Assembly (NCBI GenBank): GCA_030427735.1
Contig: JAUIBP010000013.1
Span: forward strand, 1-64,000
Direction of reading: 5' to 3'
Source: Bacteroidia bacterium
GTDB taxonomy: Bacteria; Bacteroidota; Bacteroidia; Flavobacteriales; Flavobacteriaceae
Length of the DNA: 64,000 bases
Below are positions 37,278 through 47,700 of the stretch, one piece after another. Within the stretch, counting starts at the first letter, position 1. Each line of letters opens with the position of its first letter. The notes below the pieces were generated by a model, which was given only the letters and a program-made list of their open reading frames with translations, was not told the origin of the DNA and ran no database searches. The position numbers were made by a program, and so were the translations under genes.

Positions 37278-37619
37278 GATCTGTATAATAAACAGTCATA
37301 GGGAGAGCTATTTTTAATACTATTATATCTTGTATAGACTAAATGTTAGGTTTTCTTTTTAAAATTAAAAAATAACAACGTAATTTTTATAGGGGTTTAC
37401 CCTTGAATTTTAGTACGCTTTGTTGTTGATGTGCTAAAACCGTATTTCTGTTTGCTTATGTGTGCTGTTCATCTACCATAAAACTATGGTTAGTATATTT
37501 TATTTAATTTAATAAGGTGAAGTTTTCCTAAGCTCTTTTTATAGCAAAATCGGCGAATATGTTCGTAATATAACGAATGTGAATTGTACGCCATATTATT
37601 AACTATAAAAGAGATTGGT
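37278..37619. other. Intergenic region between LytTR regulator and lipoprotein gene
   Basis: This AT-rich 342-bp divergent gap has no convincing reading frame. Only a short imperfect palindrome (TTCGT at 37562-37566, ACGAA at 37573-37577) upstream of the lipoprotein stands out. It presumably contains promoters for both genes, but I cannot place them with confidence. Confidence 0.4.
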
Positions 37620-38375
37620 ATGAAAATTTTAAAAATTATGTTAGTATTAGGTTTTGCGTGCGGCGGATTCATGGCATGCTCAACTGACGATTCGGTATCA
37701 GATAACGAACAATCTAATTACGATATTACAAGTGAAAATAAATTGAAGCTTTTATATCAAAACCCTAGAATAGAAACTGATGTTTTTGATTCCGGAATAT
37801 CCGAAGAACCTGAAATTAATTGGGATGGTAAAGAAGGTATTGTTACTTTAGAGAAAGGGTATCCAGGTATAGATGTAGACGCCAGTACAGGAGAAGTGTT
37901 TTGGAATAGTACTTTAGGACTGGGAGTGTATTTTTTAACAGTGAAAATCGATAATGGTTTGCATTCTAAAACTAGAAAATTGGTTTTAGATGTTAGATTA
38001 GGTGGTAACTTTAAAATTAAATATAACAGTTACAGTCCAGGCGTTGCTTTTCCTAATGAAGGTTTTGAATATGGACAGTTGCGGTTTTCTAAAGAAGGAT
38101 CAATTTTTAACGATGATTTTCCATTAGGGGCTGAGTATTTAGGGAAATGGTCTTGGGTTGATGCAGAGCACATACAAGGGTATTATTATTTAAAAGCTGC
38201 AGATGGCTCTAAAGTTTATAGAAATTTTAGTGTTAAATTAAAAGAACACAATGCAAATAGCAGACAAGTTAAATTTCAAGGGCAATGGTCTAATCACACG
38301 TTTAGTTTTGATGATGTAAATAATAATAACAAAGCAGGTGGTTATTTAGAACTAGAACTATATCACATTAAATGA
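37620..38375 (+). CDS. Hypothetical lipoprotein with putative Ig-like segment
   Basis: This 251-residue protein has a lipoprotein signal ending in FMACSTDD, so it sits in a membrane of the envelope. Residues ~80-125 (DVDASTGEVFWNSTLGLGVYFLTVKI) resemble putative Ig (He_PIG) domains; the rest is beta-rich with no recognised family. I chose the ATG at 37620, which begins the signal peptide; an in-frame ATG 36 bp earlier would add a charged extension. It stands alone between the LytTR regulator and the pro operon, and a bidirectional terminator follows. Function unknown. Confidence 0.7.
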   Translation: MKILKIMLVLGFACGGFMACSTDDSVSDNEQSNYDITSENKLKLLYQNPRIETDVFDSGISEEPEINWDGKEGIVTLEKGYPGIDVDASTGEVFWNSTLGLGVYFLTVKIDNGLHSKTRKLVLDVRLGGNFKIKYNSYSPGVAFPNEGFEYGQLRFSKEGSIFNDDFPLGAEYLGKWSWVDAEHIQGYYYLKAADGSKVYRNFSVKLKEHNANSRQVKFQGQWSNHTFSFDDVNNNNKAGGYLELELYHIK

Positions 38376-38392
38376 TTTTATACTTACAAAGT

Positions 38393-38419
38393 AAAAGGCT
38401 ACCCAAATGGTAGCCTTTT
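38393..38419. terminator. Bidirectional terminator between lipoprotein and proA
   Basis: AAAAGGCTACC (38393-38403) and GGTAGCCTTTT (38409-38419) form a perfect 11-bp stem with a 5-nt loop. A-rich and T-rich flanks suit termination from both converging genes. Confidence 0.85.
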
Positions 38420-38444
38420 GCATTATATAGAATTTAGAAGTGGA

Positions 38445-39644
38445 TTAAACGCGAACGTGTCCGTCTCCAAATATGTAATATTTATTTGTCACCAATTCTT
38501 TAAGACCTAATGGCCCTCTGTGGTGTAATTTATCGGTACTAATGGCAAGTTCTGCACCAACACCCATTTTACCACCATCGGTAAATCGGGTAGAGGCATT
38601 TTGGTACACAGCAGCACAGTCTACTGCTTCCATAAATGTTATAGCTTTTTCCTTGCTATTGGTCATAATAGTTGCCGAGTGCCCACCAGAAAAAGTATTA
38701 ATTTTAGTAATGGCTTCATCTAACGAAGCTACAGTGCCAATACAGCATTTTAAAGCGAGAAACTCTTCGTGCCAAACCGATTCGTTTGGAACTAGAGCGG
38801 CGTCTTTAAGAGTATTTTGAGTTTCAGAATCTACTAAGATTTCTACATCTTTAGCTTTTAAAGTAGCTTCTAAATCTTTTAATTTTTGTTCGTAATTCGG
38901 AATGTCTTTATGCACTAGAATTTTGTCTAAAGCATTACAGGCCGAAATTTTATCGGTTTTAGCGTTTAAAACCACTTTTAAAGTATTGTCCCAATCGGCA
39001 GTTTTATCAATAAACATAAAGTTATTTCCACGGCCACTTACCAATACGGCACAGCGGGCATGTTCTTTTACAAACTGAATTAAACGTTCGCCACCGCGAG
39101 GCACAATCAAGTCTAATTTCTCTGACGGATTTTTTAAGAAGTTCTGAGTTTCTTCACGATTTAAGGTTAATAGCTGAATGTAATTGGTATCTAAACCATG
39201 GGTTTTTAATGCCTGATGCCAAAAATCTACCAAAACTTTATTACTGTTTATGGCTTCTTTACCACCTTTTAATAAAATTTTGTTGTTGGCTTTAAAGGCT
39301 AGTACAGCAGCTTCTATGGTAACATCTGGTCTAGATTCGTAAATAATCATAATGGTACCAAAAGGAGCTGTTTTATTGGTTATTTCTAAACCATTGTCTA
39401 GCAATCTGTGCGAAATGGTTTGTCCAATAGGGTCGTCTTGTAGCATGACTTCTTTTACTGCGGTTATCATGCCATCTATCTTTTTGTCATCTACGATTAA
39501 CCTATCGTACATGGCTTGGTCGTCTTTGTTAAATGCTTCTAAATCTTTTTTGTTCGCGCTTAAAAGTTGTGCTCTTTGGGTGTCCAATAGTTCAATCATA
39601 GATTGTAGCACATTATTTTTTAAGTCGGTTTTTAATAATTTCAT
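38445..39644 (-). CDS. proA: Glutamate-5-semialdehyde dehydrogenase (gamma-glutamyl phosphate reductase)
   Basis: This 399-residue cytoplasmic enzyme matches ProA in length and motifs: GTIMIIYESRPDVTIEA, LKGGKEA, IVPRGGERLIQFV, and NASTRFTDGGKMGVGAELAIST near the C-terminus. The active-site Cys is most likely that in SACNAL (KTDKISACNALDKILVH). It reduces gamma-glutamyl phosphate to glutamate-5-semialdehyde, the second step of proline synthesis. It is the last gene of proC-proB-proA, 9 bp after proB. Confidence 0.95.
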   Translation of the reverse strand: MKLLKTDLKNNVLQSMIELLDTQRAQLLSANKKDLEAFNKDDQAMYDRLIVDDKKIDGMITAVKEVMLQDDPIGQTISHRLLDNGLEITNKTAPFGTIMIIYESRPDVTIEAAVLAFKANNKILLKGGKEAINSNKVLVDFWHQALKTHGLDTNYIQLLTLNREETQNFLKNPSEKLDLIVPRGGERLIQFVKEHARCAVLVSGRGNNFMFIDKTADWDNTLKVVLNAKTDKISACNALDKILVHKDIPNYEQKLKDLEATLKAKDVEILVDSETQNTLKDAALVPNESVWHEEFLALKCCIGTVASLDEAITKINTFSGGHSATIMTNSKEKAITFMEAVDCAAVYQNASTRFTDGGKMGVGAELAISTDKLHHRGPLGLKELVTNKYYIFGDGHVRV

Positions 39645-39653
39645 GAGTGTTTT

Positions 39654-40442
39654 TTAAATTTCTACTTTGGTTCCTATGGCTTTTCCTTCAATAATATCTA
39701 TAATGGTATTTTCGTTTTTACCATTAGCAATTATGGTTGGAATGTTTTTAGCCGCGGTTTTCTTGGCGTAATTCAGCTTAGAAAGCATACCGCCTCGGCC
39801 TTCGGCTTCGCCTTTATTACTTTCGCTTATAAAATGATTCACATTTTCGTTGATGCCTACTTCTTCGACTAAAGACGAATCGTCTGCTTCTGGATGACCG
39901 TCAAACAAACCATCGATATCTGTAAGGATGATGAGTTTATCGGCATCGATAAGTTCTGCAATTAAACTCGCCAATTCGTCGTTGTCGGAAAACATGGCGT
40001 GGGTTAACGATACGGTATCGTCTTCATTTGCAATAGGAATTACACCTTCTGCTAATAAATTTTCGTAACAATTTTTCATGTTACTACGGTGTTCTCCCGG
40101 ATTAAAATCGTTTTTTGTAGGAAGCACTTGTGCACATTTCATACCGTAATCGTGAAAGATGTTGTAATACAAGCGCATCATACGTGGTTGGCCAATAGCC
40201 GAATATACTTGACGTCTGGAAGCTTTATCTTTAATGTCTGAACTGCCTAAAACTTCTTTTCCGGCAATTACAGAACCCGACGATACCAATACGGTAATTA
40301 TATCGCGTTCGTACAACTCGGCAATTTGTTTTACAAGGCGTTCTAAAACCGGGCGTACAATACGGTTGTCTTTATTGGTCATTACATTGGTACCAACCTT
40401 TATAACGATTTTTTGTTTGTACTTTTTATTATTTGTCTCCAT
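39654..40442 (-). CDS. proB: Glutamate 5-kinase, short form without PUA domain
   Basis: This 262-residue amino-acid kinase-fold protein has IVIKVGTNVMT (ATP site), VSSGSVIAGKEVLG, ANEDDTVS, FSDNDELASLIAEL, LTDIDGLF and GRGGMLSKLNYA. It phosphorylates glutamate in the first, usually proline-inhibited, step of proline synthesis. Many ProB proteins carry a C-terminal PUA domain (total ~370 residues); this one ends at GTKVEI, so the domain is absent, as in many Bacteroidota. It overlaps proC by 14 bp. Confidence 0.95.
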   Translation of the reverse strand: METNNKKYKQKIVIKVGTNVMTNKDNRIVRPVLERLVKQIAELYERDIITVLVSSGSVIAGKEVLGSSDIKDKASRRQVYSAIGQPRMMRLYYNIFHDYGMKCAQVLPTKNDFNPGEHRSNMKNCYENLLAEGVIPIANEDDTVSLTHAMFSDNDELASLIAELIDADKLIILTDIDGLFDGHPEADDSSLVEEVGINENVNHFISESNKGEAEGRGGMLSKLNYAKKTAAKNIPTIIANGKNENTIIDIIEGKAIGTKVEI

Positions 40443-41238
40443 TACCTAGTTCTATTGCTCTGTTAAAAGCGGCGAAAGCTGCTTCTTTAATTAATTCGTT
40501 TACATTATTATCGTCCATACTATCTAATGCAGCTCTTGTTGTACCTCCTTTAGAGGCCACACGCTCCATCCAGGTATTTGGCGATAAATCGTTTTGGTTA
40601 AATAAGTCTACTGCCCCTGTAAAGGTTTGACTTACTAAAACTTTAGAGTCGTTTTTAGAAAAGCCCATTTGTAATGCAGCTTCCATCATACTTTGCATAA
40701 AATAGAATACGTATGCAGGACCGCTACCAGAGATACCAGTAGAGGCGTCTATAAAGTTTTCGTTGCTTACTAAAATAGATTTTCCTGTGGTGTTTAACAG
40801 GTTTTCTATGGTTAATAATTCGATTCTGGATACCGATTTAGAGGCGGTGTACGAGGTTAAACCTTTGCCAACTTTGGCTGGTAAATTAGGCATTGTTCTT
40901 ACTACTTTTTCTAGGCCTAATCCGTCTTGGATATAACTAATAGTTACACCTGCCATTAACGAAATAGCAATTTGCCCAGGAGTTACCATAGGTGCTATTT
41001 TCGAAAATAAATCGTCTACGTGGTAGGGTTTTACGGCTAGAAAAATTAAATCTGCTTGTGGTACGCAGTCTTTAGGATCTTTGAAGACATCGAAATGAGA
41101 GACTTTATTAAGACTTTCAATTTTCTCATCCGAGCTGTCTAAAATCATGATGTTTCTTTTTTTTAGAAGTTTCGATTTCGACATGGCTTCGGCATAGGTA
41201 AGTCCCATATTTCCCGCTCCAATTACTAATAATTTCAT
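40429..41238 (-). CDS. proC: Pyrroline-5-carboxylate reductase
   Basis: This 269-residue enzyme has the N-terminal Rossmann motif LVIGAGNMG, VKPYHVDDL, MPNLPAKVGKGLT and the family signature ISGSGPAYVFYFMQS ... ASKGGTTRAALD. It carries out the last step of proline synthesis with NAD(P)H. It is the first gene of the pro operon and its 3' end overlaps proB by 14 bp. A 472-bp non-coding gap separates it from the subtilisin gene upstream. Confidence 0.96.
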   Translation of the reverse strand: MKLLVIGAGNMGLTYAEAMSKSKLLKKRNIMILDSSDEKIESLNKVSHFDVFKDPKDCVPQADLIFLAVKPYHVDDLFSKIAPMVTPGQIAISLMAGVTISYIQDGLGLEKVVRTMPNLPAKVGKGLTSYTASKSVSRIELLTIENLLNTTGKSILVSNENFIDASTGISGSGPAYVFYFMQSMMEAALQMGFSKNDSKVLVSQTFTGAVDLFNQNDLSPNTWMERVASKGGTTRAALDSMDDNNVNELIKEAAFAAFNRAIELGNGDK

Positions 41239-41433
41239 TAGTTCTTTTTTAAGTTAAAAATTTATTACACCTACATAATACTAAAATATGCGAGTTATCA
41301 AAATTTGAACAGTTTTATAGCGTTTTTAGCAGGTGTTTTTGCGTACTGTTTAATGAATTAACGGTAAAATTGTTAAATTAACAATAGAGGGTGTTTATGC
41401 AGTGTATAGAGGAAATTGATGTTTATATATAGA

Positions 41434-41461
41434 AAAACCGCTTGCCAAAGCAAGCGGTTTT
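41434..41461 (-). terminator. Terminator, distal hairpin after the subtilisin gene
   Basis: AAACCGCTTG (41435-41444) and CAAGCGGTTT (41451-41460) form a perfect stem with loop CCAAAG, extended by a flanking A-T pair. On the minus strand it is followed by a T run, as expected for leftward termination. Confidence 0.8.
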
Positions 41462-41652
41462 ATCAAAAAAAATAATTAATCAAACGGTATTTGTAGGTTG
41501 TAAAGAACCCGCTTCGTTTAAAAAAATGGCGATGCGTATTAGGCATCTATCTAATTTAAAAGCCCCCTTTGAATTTAAATTAGAGTCTTATTAAGATTTT
41601 CAAACAGTTTTAGATGTTTGTCTATCTTGTAAGTTGTCATTAACTAGTTTTT

Positions 41653-41690
41653 AAACCTCCCCAAGTTGTAAAAAAAACGTTGGGGAGCGT
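41653..41690 (-). terminator. Terminator hairpin just after the subtilisin stop
   Basis: CTCCCCAA (41657-41664) and TTGGGGAG (41680-41687), extended by AAAC/GTTT with one extra base, form a G+C-rich stem ~20 bp after the stop codon. The minus strand continues as TTTAAAAA. Confidence 0.7.
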
Positions 41691-41710
41691 TTAAGCATGT
41701 AGAAAAATGA

Positions 41711-44700
41711 TTACTGTTTAACAAATTTGAAATTAGAAGTACCTTGGGTAGCGTATGCTTTTATAAAATACACGCCATCTTCTAATTTAGAAACATTAAT
41801 ACTTGTTTTACGGTTTGTGTTTTCCAATTCTTGTCTTAACACCAACTGTCCGTTAATACTATATATTTCTATTGTTGAAATTGAAACTTGAGCAGCGATG
41901 TTTAAAACACTAGATGCAGGGTTAGGATATAGTTGTAGTCCTAGTGTATTTTCATGATCTATACCTAAACTTTGCCCGACATTTACTGTAACTTCTATTT
42001 CGGTACTTGCACCAAAACTATCTGTTGCAGTTAGCTTTAAGGTTGTAGACCCTTCCAACAGCGTTTGTAATATAAAATTAGCACCAGAAGTAAAGGCATT
42101 AACGATAGAGGCATCGGTTACAGATACATTAAAAGTCATTTCGTCGCCATCTGGATCTACAAAGAAATCGGTAAAGCTTAAGTTATCGTACATGTTTATA
42201 GTCTCGTAGTTCAGCTCTGTAAAATCTAAAGCTTCAGGAGCGCGGTTGGCATCCATAACTTCTATAGTTACAGTTTCTGTAGTACTTGCACCATTAACAT
42301 CGCTTACCAAAACATTTACGATGTATACACCTTCACTTTCGTGATCTGGCGTCATGGTAAATGTAAGTGTATTGTTATCTAAGGTATGGTTTATCCAGCT
42401 AGGTGCATTTTGTAAATTAACGCTAAGCTCATCGTTTTCTGTATCGACAATAGTAAAGCTGTGGGTTGTTGTTTCGCCTTCGTTAATAACAATTAATTCA
42501 GGGATATCCGCAATGCCAGGTGCTTGATTAACATGAAGTGTAACCGGAATTTGCGCTACTGGTTTAAACGGATCGTTGGTTTTCACCACTAATTTAGCGT
42601 GTTGGTCTCCAGCTTTTGCGTTTGCAGCAAAGAAGTCTAAAGTTACATTTTTAGATGCACCAACAGCAATATTAGGATCGATTACGTCTTCTACAGTTAC
42701 CCAAGCGTTAGTCGTGTAAGTTTCTTCTAAAGCTCTTACCATCCAACCGTAATCTGGATATATTTCTTGAAGGTCTAACCACTGGTTGTTGTCTAATGTT
42801 GTAAATCTACCAGGCACAGTATCTAATCCTGTTACTACACTTTGTGGATAGGCTAAATCGAATGGGAATTTTAAGATGATATAAAATTCTTCATTAGGAT
42901 ACATAGCATACGATTGATTTAATGCAATAGTAATTTCAGATTCTGTTCCTTCTGTTATATTGTAGTTGAAGTTGCCCGAACCTAAAATAGTAGCATCGGC
43001 TATAGTCGTGCCACCAGCTCTAATTTCGTATTCAATTGTACCTTCTAACAACTCATCTGCCTTAATAAAGGTTTGAATGTGCGATAAGGTAAAGCCTTCG
43101 GCACCAGCATTAAAACGTGTAGAACTTATAAAGTCTGTTGCACCGCCAAAGCCAATAAAGGTGTCTGGAGTGGTTTTAGAATCGTGTGCTAAAGTTCTGT
43201 TGTAATCTCTAGACGTTTCGGTAGTCGAAGCATTTAAATTACTTGCCGCAAGTTGTAGTGCTAAGTTTTTATGATTTGCAAAAGAACCTAATGTTTGGTT
43301 TTCAGACGTAGATGATGTCTCCAAAGCTTCTCTTAAATAATCCAAACTCAGACCAAATGTTAAATCTCCCGAACCTTCAGCATTGTTAAATGTGGCTGTT
43401 TGCGTATCGGTTCCAGTTGGTGTAGCTATGCTACTGTAAATTTCTGAAGTATCGGTACCAAAAACAGGAGGTAAGGTAACTGTAGCAGTAACAGGAATAT
43501 GTAATGCTTCTGGTAAACTGCTGCTTACTATAAGTTCGTTGGTGATGTCTCCTGCATTTTGCGGGGTGTAAGTAATACGGAATTTTGCACTGTTACCTGG
43601 TTGTAACGATGGCCAATTCCATAAAAAGTCTACATTACTCCAATACCAAGATCCAAACCAATCGTCGTAAACATACAGTTCTACGGTGTAATTTTCGCTG
43701 TTTTCTGCTAGGGTTATGCCAGATAGGTCTAAAACGGCAACACCTGTATTATGGATATCGAATTCGCGAATGTACGATTTTGGACCTTCGCTAGTGGTAT
43801 AGGCCATAATGCTACCATAATCAATAACTTCGGTAGACGGCGTTATTTTGGCGTCTCCGTTTACGGTTAAGGTTACAGGTTTTTCTAAGTTTTCGAAATT
43901 AGGAACATTGGTTCTTAATTTAATGGCATCTGTATAAGTGCCAGCATACACACTACCAGCATCTATATTAACAAATGTGCTTAAAGTTTCTCCAGGAGCA
44001 ACAATGTGCTTTTCAGCAGGCGATAAAATATATGCCAAGCCACTGCCATGCGCCAAGGTGCTACGTTGCGATAATAAAACACTATCGTCTTTAGTTTTGT
44101 CTTGAAGTCCTATTACGGTATAATTAGATGAAAAATCGAAATTACCATTTAATTTATATTGGAATTTCATAGTGCCGTTCTTGTAGAAAATAACCTGTGC
44201 AGACATTGGTGCTCCAATACCTCCAAAATTATCAAGTAAATATTCCCAAGAAATTACGGTTTTGGAGTCGTCTTCGGTGTAAAAAACACCAACTTCGGCA
44301 GCATCGAATAAGTAGGTGTTAAAACCTCCAAATGTCCAATATGGTGCTATAATTTTATCGGCATACTCTGATGGGAAAGTATCTCCGTTAATTATAGTTT
44401 CTGTTGGTTTTTCAAGAAAAATGGCACCGTTTTCAGCGATGTAAATGGTTGTATAATCTTCGCCATAAAACTGAATAGGATTGGTTAGTGTTAACGCTCT
44501 GTAAAATTCATCTGGATTATAAAAATCGTTTTGAATATGCGGTAGTTGTGTTCCTGTTGAACGAATGTCTAACCAATTGTAATTTTCGCCAGTATTATAC
44601 ATATCTACCGAATAGCTGTAGTTGGCCAAACCATTGCTGGTTTCCAATTTGTTTCCTAGAGATAACCAAGCGTTTCCTGTGGCAACAAATTCTAGATCGG

Positions 44701-47700
44701 CTTTTCCTGGGTTAGAGATGTTCAGTTCGTGCGAAGCTGTTTCTCCATAATTTAAGGTTTCCGTTAAAGGTGTAAGATCTACATCTATAGCAGGCGGATC
44801 TAAGACAGAACCTTTAATATTAATCTCGAAGCTAGAACCTTCGTCTGTTGTTATACTTATAAAGTCATTAAAATCTCCAACTACATCGGTTGGCATTTCT
44901 ACATCAAAAACTAAAGACGAAGCAGCGGCTACCGTTCCAGAAGTTTCTCCTGTAACGATAAAGTTGTTTGTGCTTTGCGTAAACGCTGTAATTGAAGCAT
45001 CGGCAGTACCTTCGTTATTTAAAATGAAAGTTCTAGAAGTTTTTAAACCTTGAAAAACAGCACCAAAATCGATTTCTGTTTCCGATATCGAAACGTTTGG
45101 CGTACCACCATCTGTTATATTTAACTGAACAAGAGCAATGGTTTGTGGTGCCGATGGATCGTTAGAAATAATGTTTATGTAACGATTTGTAATCCCTTCG
45201 TTTAAATCATCTGTAGCTAAACTAATGCTTAGTTCGGCTTGATCGCCAGGTAATAAAATACCACTACCATTTGTTATACCAGTAATAATATCTGGACCAG
45301 GGTAGTCGTAACCAATGGCCATACCTGTATAAACAGGATTTTGGTTATCGTAATTGTTATATAAAATACCTTCTTCTTGATCGAAGTCTTCAATAAGAAT
45401 GTTTAAATACCCTAAGTTATTTTCGGCAAAAGTAACATTGTTATAATAAAAACGAATGTTTCCGTCTTTAAATAATACCATTTGTGCGCTAATAGAGCCG
45501 CCTATACCATCAGGTATGTTGTCGTACTGTACAATTACACGATCGGGCTTAACTTGGTAATAAATGGTACCTCCAATGGTTAAATCTACCCAAGTACCTA
45601 TTGGAGAAATATATCCTTTTGGTGTCCATGGAGCACCATCTAAATCAGGATTATTAACAGGGTTTAAACTGTCGTCGAAAGTAGTAAAACCTCCTTTGGC
45701 AATGTATAAAGTACTTAGTTGTTGCTTGTAATAAGGAAAACGGAAGCCCATATCTACACTCTTGTACACATTACCATTATCTTTAAAATATTGCGTAATA
45801 TTTTCTCCTGTGGCAGAAATGTCTTCGTATGCGAATGCTATAGGTGAAGATTCTCCGTTGTGGTTAGATCTGAATTTATATCCCGCAGCGCTGTAGTCTT
45901 CTTCCCAATCGTTTCCTATACCTTGAGTATCGAAATTAGGAATGAAATATCTTAAGGCTGAAGCACCTTCGTTTTTAACACTAATATTGGCAGTAACGGC
46001 ATCGCCAATAGTAAGATTATCTATAGTTTGCTCTTGTGGCGTTACCACAATTTTACCTGGCTCTGTGCTTACACCAAATAAAATGATATTAGCAGATTCT
46101 GAATTTGAAGCCGACGAGATTTTAAGCACCCCATTATCGTTTCCTGTTTGTTGTCCAGGTGTGTATTTAATGGTTACATCTACAAACTGTTTTGCTGCAA
46201 TTTGCCAAGGCGCATATCCTACCAATTCGAATTGCGGACTGGTGCTTGTAATCGATATGTTAGTAAAATTACCTAACCCAGTATTTGTTAATGTAAAGGT
46301 TAATTCTTTTGATTTGCCTTGGAACACACTACCAAAATCAAGCTCCGATACGGCGCTTAATACAGGTTGCTGATTTTCTACATTAAGAGTTATTGGTAGT
46401 CTTAATTCTGGTTGCTTACCGTCGTTAGATTTTAGAATAACATTGGCTGTATACGTACCATTAATTAAGTTAGCCGCGTTTGCGGTTAATGTGGTTTGGG
46501 CATTTTCGTTACCAAGTATTTCGCCAGAATCTGGATTTAAGGTAAGGTATTCGCCTAAAAATTCGTTGTTGCTAGTTGCTGCAACTACCCAAACATAATC
46601 TTCAGATTCTATTAAATCGGCTAAATTACCCCAAGTTGCTCCACCATCAAAAGACATGAAACAGTTGTTGTGAGACGTATCGGTTAAATCGGCTTTAGGC
46701 CCCAGACCTAACGGATATAAGTTTCCTGCAGGAACGTGAAATACAATCCAAAACGTTTCGCCTTGCTCGAAGTACAATTGCTCGTTTAGTTTAATATAAG
46801 CATAGTGCTGCTCGTTGGCATAGTAAGTGTATTCTTGACTTAACATTAAGTTGTCTCTGTTAAGTTGCTCGCCTTTATAGATTTCTACAGTTACAGGGCC
46901 TAGTTCAGGATCGAATTTTAAATATGATTTTACATCGGTAAGGTTAAAACCGTCTTCGTTGCTAACTACAAATTTAGTTGCCGATGAGTTTGGTATTTCG
47001 GTATCTTCTTCACCTATAATATTTGTTTCGTACAAGTAGTATTGCAAAGAATTTGGCTCGAATCGCATTGGAGAAGGAATGGCATTTGCTCCAGATTTAG
47101 CCGTTGGCAAGTCTTGTTTACCTATAGTGGCATTAGCCGGAGTTTTAGTTTTTCCTTTTGGTTGGTAAGCTGCAGTTCGGCTATACGACAAAGCGGTAGA
47201 TGTGTGTCTGGCTTCATAATCCCAACGTAATGTACCTTCGGCTTCATTTAAAATGTTGATGTCGTGAGTACCAGTAACCGATGTTAAAGCATCGATATTT
47301 AAGGTAATAGCTTTGCTGTTTTCATCTACATTTATTTGCGGGCCAGCGTTGGTTGTACCCGAAACAATGTTAGATAATAACGATACATTGCCCCATCTGT
47401 CTGTTGCAGAAATTGCGAAATGATAAGTAGTTAAACCGTATAGGTTTTCTAAGGTGTAAGTTATTTTTTCGCCAGCGTTGCTGTTGTTTACAGTTTCAAC
47501 CTTGTCTGCGCTTGCATAGTTCTCGTTTGTAATTTCTTTATCGCTGTAATACACAGTAAAGTTGTACGGTGTATTATCATCTTTATCGCTTGGTACGGTC
47601 CAAGACAATGTGGCAAATTCTTGTGCCAATCCATCTACAGTTAAATCGCTAACAGCTTCCGGTGCAATTTCTTGGTTGTTTTGTATGGCCAAATAGGCAT

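Larger units (their letters stand above)
41239..41710. other. Non-coding gap upstream of proC with two hairpins
   Basis: This 472-bp gap between proC and the end of the subtilisin gene (both leftward) holds two strong hairpins, listed separately, and must hold the pro promoter. No reading frame of note was seen. Confidence 0.6.

Noticed and set aside
45942-46373. 143-codon plus-strand frame inside the subtilisin gene
   Set aside because: It lies wholly within the coding sequence of the giant protease on the opposite strand and has no features of its own.
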